Assembly: GCA_964350245.1 (NCBI GenBank)
Contig: CAYGJC010000029.1
Location: 1 to 11,869, forward strand
Reading direction: 5' to 3'
DNA length: 11,869 nt
From: JAJACP01 sp964350245
GTDB taxonomy: Bacteria > Chlamydiota > Chlamydiia > Chlamydiales > JAAKFR01
Shown here: positions 6,464 through 11,869 of the stretch, piece after piece
Layout of the letters: each line of letters opens with the position of its first letter
Position numbering within the stretch: position 1 is the first letter of the stretch
The notes under the pieces: model-generated
Told to the model about the DNA's origin: nothing
Database searches by the model: none
What the model saw: the letters and a program-made list of their open reading frames with translations, nothing else
Translations under genes and position numbers: made by a program

Positions 6464-7750
6464 TTATCCGTACGATCTTAGCCATTCAAGCATACAATCC
6501 CGTGTGTAGGTAAGACTCTTATCTGAGTGCGCAGAAGAGAGGAAGTTAGCCTCAAACTGCGAAGGCGACACATAAATCCCCTGCTGATACAACGCATGAA
6601 AAAAACGCACAAAAGCCGCTTGGTCACACCGCTTCACATCTTCGATCGTATCAATCGAATGCGCACCAAAAAAGAGTGTAAAGAGAGAGCCTACTTGATG
6701 CACTCTAACCTTTAGACCCAGCTCGTCGATCACTGATTGAATCGGAGCCGTAAGACTGTCCGTTTTCTTTTGCAACGTCTGATAAAACCCGGGTGTCACA
6801 CACAGTTTCAGCGCCTGTAGACCTGCTTCCATTGCCACAGGGTTTCCAGACAGAGTGCCCGCCTGATAAACAGCTCCGAGCGGTGCTAAATGGTCCATAA
6901 TCTCTGCCTTACCACCAAACGCAGCAGCAGGGAAACCACCTCCCACAATTTTTCCAAAACATGTGAGGTCAGGCTCAACCCCGTAGAGCTCCTGTGCGCC
7001 CCCAAGGGCAACGCGAAAGCCGGTGATCACCTCATCGAAGATCAGCAGCGCTCCCACTTTCTGGGTCTGTTCGCGTAGCATTTCTAAAAAACCCTTCTTA
7101 GGCGTTACAACGCCCATGTTGGCAGCTACAGGTTCTAAAATGAGTGCGGCGATTCGCTCTCCATGCGTCCGGAAGGCTTCTCGACAGGCATCAAAATCGT
7201 TGTAAGGAAGACAGAGGGTATGTTTCACAAAATCTTCAGGCACACCCGCAGAGGATGCCAGATGTGCTGCACCTGACCCTGCCTGAACAAGAAAGGAATC
7301 GGCATGTCCGTGATAATGGCCGGCAAACTTAAGCAGCAGGTCACGCTTTGTGTAGCCGCGAGCCAGTCGAGCAGCGCTCATTGTTGCCTCGGTTCCAGAG
7401 GAGACAAAACGGACCTTTTCTACCGAAGGAACAGACTCAGTAATCAAGTGCGCTAGCTTGGCCTCAACCTCAGTTGTGATCCCAAAAGAGCTTCCTTTAG
7501 CTATTTGCTTTTGGGCAGCTGCGACAATTACCGGATGGGCATGTCCATGAATCAAGGCTCCCCAAGAACAGCAAAAATCGATGTAGGTATGCCCATCGAC
7601 ATCGGTAATTTGGTCTCCGCTCCCAGATTCAACCACAAGAGGAGTTTGGCTGAGCCCCGGGAAGGCGCGGACAGGAGAATTCACTCCCCCAGGAATCGCT
7701 TTGCAAGAAGCGCGATAAATCTCTTCGCTTTTCAAGGATGTTGTTGTCAT
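6464..7750 (-). CDS. hemL: Glutamate-1-semialdehyde 2,1-aminomutase
   Basis: HemL converts glutamate-1-semialdehyde to 5-aminolevulinate, the last step of the C5 route into tetrapyrrole/heme synthesis. It is a cytosolic PLP enzyme. At 428 residues it has normal length and is colinear with the family: IPGGVNSPVRAF (19-30), GALIHGHAHP (64-73), FVSSGTEATMSAARLARG (115-132) for PLP-phosphate contact, KFAGHYHGHAD (141-151), LEPVAANMG (205-213), IFDEVITGFR (237-246) with the PLP-ring aspartate, and CFGKIVGGGFP (264-274) where Lys267 is the Schiff-base lysine. TLSGNP follows. All key residues are present. The ATG at 7750 is the only sensible start although no ribosome-binding site precedes it; the 5' leader on that strand is pyrimidine-rich. 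It diverges from tamA across 71 bp. Linkage to the downstream nfeD-floA genes is by position only. Confidence 0.97.
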   Translation of the reverse strand: MTTTSLKSEEIYRASCKAIPGGVNSPVRAFPGLSQTPLVVESGSGDQITDVDGHTYIDFCCSWGALIHGHAHPVIVAAAQKQIAKGSSFGITTEVEAKLAHLITESVPSVEKVRFVSSGTEATMSAARLARGYTKRDLLLKFAGHYHGHADSFLVQAGSGAAHLASSAGVPEDFVKHTLCLPYNDFDACREAFRTHGERIAALILEPVAANMGVVTPKKGFLEMLREQTQKVGALLIFDEVITGFRVALGGAQELYGVEPDLTCFGKIVGGGFPAAAFGGKAEIMDHLAPLGAVYQAGTLSGNPVAMEAGLQALKLCVTPGFYQTLQKKTDSLTAPIQSVIDELGLKVRVHQVGSLFTLFFGAHSIDTIEDVKRCDQAAFVRFFHALYQQGIYVSPSQFEANFLSSAHSDKSLTYTRDCMLEWLRSYG

Positions 7751-7821
7751 GCGAGAAAGGGTAACGGAAGAGGAAAAAATGCAAAAGCAGAAAAACCGAC
7801 TAAGCAGTATCGTATTAGGGC
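7751..7821. promoter_or_regulatory. Divergent intergenic region between hemL and tamA
   Basis: These 71 bases must hold the 5' signals of tamA and probably those of hemL, because the two genes are transcribed away from each other. The tract is purine-rich on the plus strand. I could not identify a convincing -35/-10 pair on either strand. It may contain overlapping weak promoters, or promoters may lie inside the opposite gene. The call rests on gene orientation alone. Confidence 0.4.
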
Positions 7822-9549
7822 ATGTGGCGACATCTTTTACTCACCCTATGCTTGTGTGTGCCGGTTTACGCCTATCAAGTCTCTTTTGAGGGAAATCTTC
7901 CTGATGAAATTTTTTGTATGGCTTCTGAAATTTCACAGCTAGAATCAGATAAAGACCGCCCTCCTCCCACTCTTTTTACGCTTAAAAAGCGGGCTGAATC
8001 AGATAAGAAAACACTGATAGGAGTGATGCATGCCTATGGATACTATGAATCTGAAATCTCAATCGACTATTTGGGCACCTTCCCGGATACAACTGTGCGT
8101 CTCTGTTTTGAGCCAGGTCCGGTCTACACTTTTGGATCGCTTGAACTGCTCAGCGAGGAAAATTCTCCCCTTTGCTTACCCGGTTTGGAGCTACAAGTAG
8201 GGTTTCCTGCCCGCTCCGATACGATTTTAGATACACAAGAGCAAATCGAAGAAAAAATTGCCTGCTTGGGGTATCCAATGGCAGCCGTCACGGACCGCAG
8301 TGTGGTCGTGGACCAAGAATGTAAACAGGTTTTTGTGACCTACATGGTGCGCAAAGGACCACTGGCTTACTTTGGACCTCTTGAAATTGAAGGACTTTGT
8401 AAGGTACGCACGGGCTACATTAAACGGAGAATTGCATGGAACGAGGGGGAGCTTTATAACCCACAGTCGGTAACGTGCACCGACGCCTTTCTCCAAGAAT
8501 CTGGACTCTTTGCTCTCTCTACTGTCCGTCCCGCAGATGTTGTGGATGAAAATGGCTACTTACCTATGCGTATTCAGGTTGAAGAAAAAAAGTATCGCCA
8601 TATCGGTGCGGGGGTGAGCTATAGTACAGATGAATCGGCTGGGGTGCTGGCACAGTGGAGTCATGATAATTTAGCTGGATGGGGAGATGCCCTTTCTCTG
8701 AACGGAGAGTACTCCTCGATCATTAAGCGAGCGACACTTCTTTATGCAATGTCTGACTTTTTTGGGCGCAACCAAGACCTTCTCTACTCAGCAGAGGTGA
8801 GGCGCGAAGATGCTCCGGGCTTTACCGAACGGGAACTGAGCTTATTGCTTCGGATCAACAAAAAAGTAACCGACCGTTTCTCTTATAGCTATGGGGGACG
8901 GTACGAGCGACTTTTAAGCACTAAATCAGATAACGACGCCAACTATAACCTGTTGAGCGCGCCCCTTCAGCTGAGATGGGATACGTCTAACCGTCTTCTG
9001 AATCCCACTAGAGGAACCACCATTGCCTATTTTTTTACCCCCTACAAGGCGGTTTTTAACGAGCATGTCTCCTTTTTAGAGCAGCAACTGTGGGCCGCTA
9101 CTTACCAGCCTGTTTTACCTTCAGGATTGATTCTGCTTGCCGGTTCAGCGCAACTGGGTTCTATTGTAGGTCAATCACGTTATGCCATTCCTGCCCCTAA
9201 ACGCTTTTATGCCGGCTCCTCAACAGGCCTACGTGGGTATAAATATCTCTCTGTTTCTCCTCTGGATGGCCGGAAGCCCCTGGGGGGACGTTCCTTGTTT
9301 ATCGGGTCTATCGAACCGCGCGTGCGCATCATCGACAAACTCTATTTTGCTACCTTCTTTGATATAGGAAACGTCTATGACGCCTCGTTTCCCCGCTTTG
9401 ACCAGAAAATGTTGAAATCAGCGGGATTAGGGCTGAGATATTTGACGCCACTAGGCCCCTTTCGCCTCGATATTGGCTTTCCACTTGACAAACGGAAAGG
9501 AATTGACAAAACGTTTCAAATCTATGCAAGCTTAGGACAAACATTCTGA
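7822..9549 (+). CDS. tamA: TamA-like Omp85 outer-membrane assembly protein
   Basis: TamA is the outer-membrane part of the translocation and assembly module, which helps insert outer-membrane proteins. This 575-residue protein fits the family (E. coli TamA is about 577). A signal peptide spans 1-17 (LLLTLCLCVPVYA, cleavage after Ala17). About residues 18-256 can hold three POTRA domains, with strands such as VYTFGSLELL and LAYFGPLEIEG. The Omp85 barrel starts near 260 (RHIGAGVSYSTDE) and includes DNLAGWGDALSL, WDTSNRLLNPTRG and the lid-loop motif GLRGY (469-473). The protein ends in an aromatic beta-signal, IYASLGQTF. All seven cysteines of the mature protein (32, 95, 118, 148, 167, 193, 219) are in the POTRA part, none in the barrel. 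An in-frame TAG at 7816-7818 fixes the ATG at 7822 as the first start. AGGG is only one base away, so initiation looks weak. The stop overlaps the tamB start by one base. BamA is the alternative, but three POTRAs and a tamB neighbour favour TamA. Confidence 0.9.
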   Translation: MWRHLLLTLCLCVPVYAYQVSFEGNLPDEIFCMASEISQLESDKDRPPPTLFTLKKRAESDKKTLIGVMHAYGYYESEISIDYLGTFPDTTVRLCFEPGPVYTFGSLELLSEENSPLCLPGLELQVGFPARSDTILDTQEQIEEKIACLGYPMAAVTDRSVVVDQECKQVFVTYMVRKGPLAYFGPLEIEGLCKVRTGYIKRRIAWNEGELYNPQSVTCTDAFLQESGLFALSTVRPADVVDENGYLPMRIQVEEKKYRHIGAGVSYSTDESAGVLAQWSHDNLAGWGDALSLNGEYSSIIKRATLLYAMSDFFGRNQDLLYSAEVRREDAPGFTERELSLLLRINKKVTDRFSYSYGGRYERLLSTKSDNDANYNLLSAPLQLRWDTSNRLLNPTRGTTIAYFFTPYKAVFNEHVSFLEQQLWAATYQPVLPSGLILLAGSAQLGSIVGQSRYAIPAPKRFYAGSSTGLRGYKYLSVSPLDGRKPLGGRSLFIGSIEPRVRIIDKLYFATFFDIGNVYDASFPRFDQKMLKSAGLGLRYLTPLGPFRLDIGFPLDKRKGIDKTFQIYASLGQTF

Positions 9550-11869
9550 TGGGTAAAACGGTCAAAATCTTTCTTCTTTTCCTGCTACTGGTACTGATCA
9601 TCGGTGGGACGCTTGTGCAGACCCCCTTTGCCCAAAATAAAGTACGCGCTTGGATTGAAACACGTGCCGAAGGAATACTTACCATTGGCAAGCTAGAGGG
9701 GTTTTTTCCTTTTTGGTTCCGCCTACACGATGTCCATTATAGCCATGACTCCACCGAGGCCACTCTCGAAACAGTCGATCTTTTCCTCTCCCCCTCCACC
9801 CTCTTTTTGGGTCGTCTATCCATTTTACGCCTACAGATCGACCGTGCTGATCTACAGCTTGGTAGGAGCCCATCCTCCAAAGAGTGGCCCACGCTTCCCA
9901 TTCCTCTTTTGATTCATTCGATGCGGATTGACTCTCTTTCCCTAAATAACCTTCCTGAGGTCTCTTTGACCGGAAGAGGAGAACTCGAAGACGATCTCTC
10001 TGCTCAACTGACCGTTGCCTACGCAGCATACCGGATTAAGCTCAATCTCGAGGGTGATCATGAAGGAAAACGTTTCGGTCTCATGAGCCAAATCGAAAAG
10101 TCCCCTACAACTTCTCTTTGGCTCAATGGAATATATGATTGGAATAAAGAAATATTTGCTGGAGAGACGTACGGAACCCTCGAAAGCATCAAAATCAAAA
10201 GTGATCTTCGCTTTGCTGACTCGCTTCTCTCCTTCACAGAAGCCACTGTAGAAAAAGAGCGCTTCTCTGGTTCTGCAAGCGGCCAGCTCAATTGGGCCAC
10301 GCGTCGTTTTCAAACAGAGGCTCGGGGCCAGTGGGACGAACTCTCGTTTTCTGATGTGCAGCTTGCAGGAGAGTGGAACGAGAAAGAGCTCACTTTCCAT
10401 GCCGAGCTGCATGATTTGACCGTACTCGATCCTGCTTTTGAAGTCTTCCCCACCACTCATCTTCAAATCAAGGGAAGCGCTACCAAAGAGGGGCTCAACC
10501 TAACCGGCGATTTATGGGGTGTTAGCGACAAACCCTTCACCCTCACAGCAAAAATTCCCTTCCACCAGACTCCCCTCCCGTCTGTACGCCTACAAGGACG
10601 CGGCTCTATCGACCCTCTGCTCTCTTTTTTAGAGAATGCGTCTCTCATTGCACGAGGTGAGGTGATTGTGGATCTGACATTCACCGGCACCTGGCAGAAG
10701 CCGACAATTGAAGGAAGCCTCGTGTATGAAAACGGGTGGATAGAGAGTTTAACTACAGGCGCTGTTTTCCGGGATTTGCATATGGTACTAGAGGGAGAAG
10801 GAGAGACGCTGCAAATCCGCTCCTTAACCGCTCACGATCACGGCCGCGGGACACTTTCGGGAACAGGAGAGATCACTTGGAATCCTAGAGACCACTTCCC
10901 CTTTGCCCTCCAAATCAAGACGCAACACTTCTCTCTTCTTACAATCGATCCGTTTACGGCAAATGTAGGCGCTAATCTCACTGTTGCCGGCACACTGCAG
11001 ACCATTTCAATCAACGGAACTGCCGTCATTGAAGAGGGACACCTGGCCATCCCTAATAAAGTCCCCACCTCTGTTCCGAAAGTCGAGGTTACCTACATTC
11101 ATTCCATCCCAAGCTCTAAACCCGAACTGGAAGAGCTGTCAACCGCAATTCCGATTCACTGGGATGTCCAAGTAGAGATTCCCAAAAATCTCACGATTGA
11201 CGGCCGTGGCCTTGTCTCCGAGTGGAGAGGCTCTCTGCGTATTTTCGGCGCGCAAGAAGCGCTGCAGTATTCAGGTAAGCTAAAACTGGTACAGGGGCGG
11301 TTTGCTCTTGTGGGACGCAGCTTTGATTTAACAGAAGGAAAGATCGTCATAGAGGGCTTAGAACCCAAAGATATCCAAGTAGATGTGAAAGGAGACCTGG
11401 AACTGGCTACGATTACAGCCTCCATTCTTCTCAGTGGCAGTTTGGACGCTACGCACGTCGCGTTTTCTTCCACCCCCCCGATGAGCACCAACCAAATTCT
11501 TTCGTGGATTCTCTTTAATCAGGATGTCAACGAGCTCTCTCCCTTTCAGGCGTGTCGTTTAGCCAATGTCCTTGTCACCTTATCAGGAAAGTATACAGGA
11601 CCCAAAGTCTTTGATAACATCAAGCAAGGGCTTGGGATCGACGTCTTTGACATCACCAACTGTGATCTCGACTCAGCCGACCTTACTTTCCAAGTGGGTA
11701 AATACATCTCACAAGGTACCTTTGTGGGCGTGAGCAAAAGTTTTTCGGGAGATTACGACTCGGTTCTGATACAAACACGTTTATACCGCAACTTCTACCT
11801 CGAAGGAAATTATGGAGGCTCTCTCAACGGTCTCACACCCAATGGAGGCAAAATGATCTTTAAATGGTA
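9549..11869 (+). CDS. tamB: TamB-like translocation and assembly module protein (3' end cut by window)
   Basis: TamB is an inner-membrane-anchored, periplasm-spanning beta-rich protein that partners TamA and probably moves lipids or outer-membrane proteins. I translated the frame from the ATG at 9549 to the last base without meeting a stop: 773 codons plus two bases. Residues about 5-24 form the N-terminal membrane anchor (IFLLFLLLVLIIGG). The middle is repetitive beta-strand sequence, and the last 300 residues are the TamB domain: TNQILSWILFN (647-657), where the family usually has a '-QIL--LLFG' block, then ITNCDL, the VGKYISQGTFVGVSK strand pair and LYRNFYLEGNYGG. The final residues KMIFKW plus a partial TA. 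codon resemble the natural C-terminus, so only the last codon(s) and stop are missing. It is much shorter than E. coli TamB (1259 residues). The TGATG overlap with tamA implies coupling; AGGA lies 11 bases upstream. Only two cysteines occur (669, 705). Confidence 0.92.
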   Translation, partial: MGKTVKIFLLFLLLVLIIGGTLVQTPFAQNKVRAWIETRAEGILTIGKLEGFFPFWFRLHDVHYSHDSTEATLETVDLFLSPSTLFLGRLSILRLQIDRADLQLGRSPSSKEWPTLPIPLLIHSMRIDSLSLNNLPEVSLTGRGELEDDLSAQLTVAYAAYRIKLNLEGDHEGKRFGLMSQIEKSPTTSLWLNGIYDWNKEIFAGETYGTLESIKIKSDLRFADSLLSFTEATVEKERFSGSASGQLNWATRRFQTEARGQWDELSFSDVQLAGEWNEKELTFHAELHDLTVLDPAFEVFPTTHLQIKGSATKEGLNLTGDLWGVSDKPFTLTAKIPFHQTPLPSVRLQGRGSIDPLLSFLENASLIARGEVIVDLTFTGTWQKPTIEGSLVYENGWIESLTTGAVFRDLHMVLEGEGETLQIRSLTAHDHGRGTLSGTGEITWNPRDHFPFALQIKTQHFSLLTIDPFTANVGANLTVAGTLQTISINGTAVIEEGHLAIPNKVPTSVPKVEVTYIHSIPSSKPELEELSTAIPIHWDVQVEIPKNLTIDGRGLVSEWRGSLRIFGAQEALQYSGKLKLVQGRFALVGRSFDLTEGKIVIEGLEPKDIQVDVKGDLELATITASILLSGSLDATHVAFSSTPPMSTNQILSWILFNQDVNELSPFQACRLANVLVTLSGKYTGPKVFDNIKQGLGIDVFDITNCDLDSADLTFQVGKYISQGTFVGVSKSFSGDYDSVLIQTRLYRNFYLEGNYGGSLNGLTPNGGKMIFKW

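Noticed and set aside
7505..7942. 145-codon plus-strand open frame spanning the hemL start and the hemL-tamA gap
   Set aside because: It is antisense to the well-supported hemL N-terminus and overlaps the tamA signal-peptide coding region; the translation shows no domain and no ribosome-binding site.
9679..11737. Several minus-strand open frames of 63-174 codons opposite tamB
   Set aside because: The plus-strand frame is open for the whole interval and matches TamB at both ends; the opposite frames are shadows with no recognisable protein features.

Overview
The window reads as the chromosome of a Gram-negative (diderm) bacterium. It carries an Omp85-type outer-membrane assembly factor (TamA) next to TamB, the C5-pathway heme gene hemL, and a flotillin/NfeD membrane cluster. 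FloA- and NfeD-type genes beside diderm envelope genes, weak Shine-Dalgarno signals, a cysteine-loaded periplasmic half of TamA and a balanced base composition would fit a chlamydia-related (Chlamydiae/PVC) bacterium. No marker here proves that, so the taxonomic call is tentative.

Layout. Bases 1-266 have no intact gene. They hold what looks like the degraded 3' end of an IS66-like transposase, followed by a possible promoter for a small plus-strand gene (267-617) encoding a 116-residue hypothetical protein with hydrophobic C-terminal segments. That gene converges on a long minus-strand cluster running from 7750 down to 624: hemL, a 121-bp gap with a strong stem-loop, then six genes packed with overlaps or tiny gaps. 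These six are long NfeD (ClpP-class membrane protease), short NfeD (membrane plus OB domain), FloA (flotillin-like), a 150-residue membrane-anchored acidic/proline-rich protein, YggS/PLPBP (PLP homeostasis, TTG start), and a lipase-like alpha/beta-hydrolase with a C-terminal charged helix. Diverging from hemL across 71 bp, tamA and tamB run on the plus strand to the window edge. tamB is open to the last base and appears to lack only its final codon(s) and stop.

How the parts fit. The NfeD-FloA trio is a known partnership in which FloA organises membrane microdomains and NfeD proteins accompany it. Here it is extended by an unrecognised single-pass protein and, through stop/start overlaps, by yggS and a putative lipid hydrolase. 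The TamA-TamB pair forms the translocation and assembly module spanning inner membrane, periplasm and outer membrane. The cluster therefore has two envelope themes, inner-membrane organisation and outer-membrane assembly, separated by hemL. No tRNA, rRNA, CRISPR array or intact mobile element was seen.
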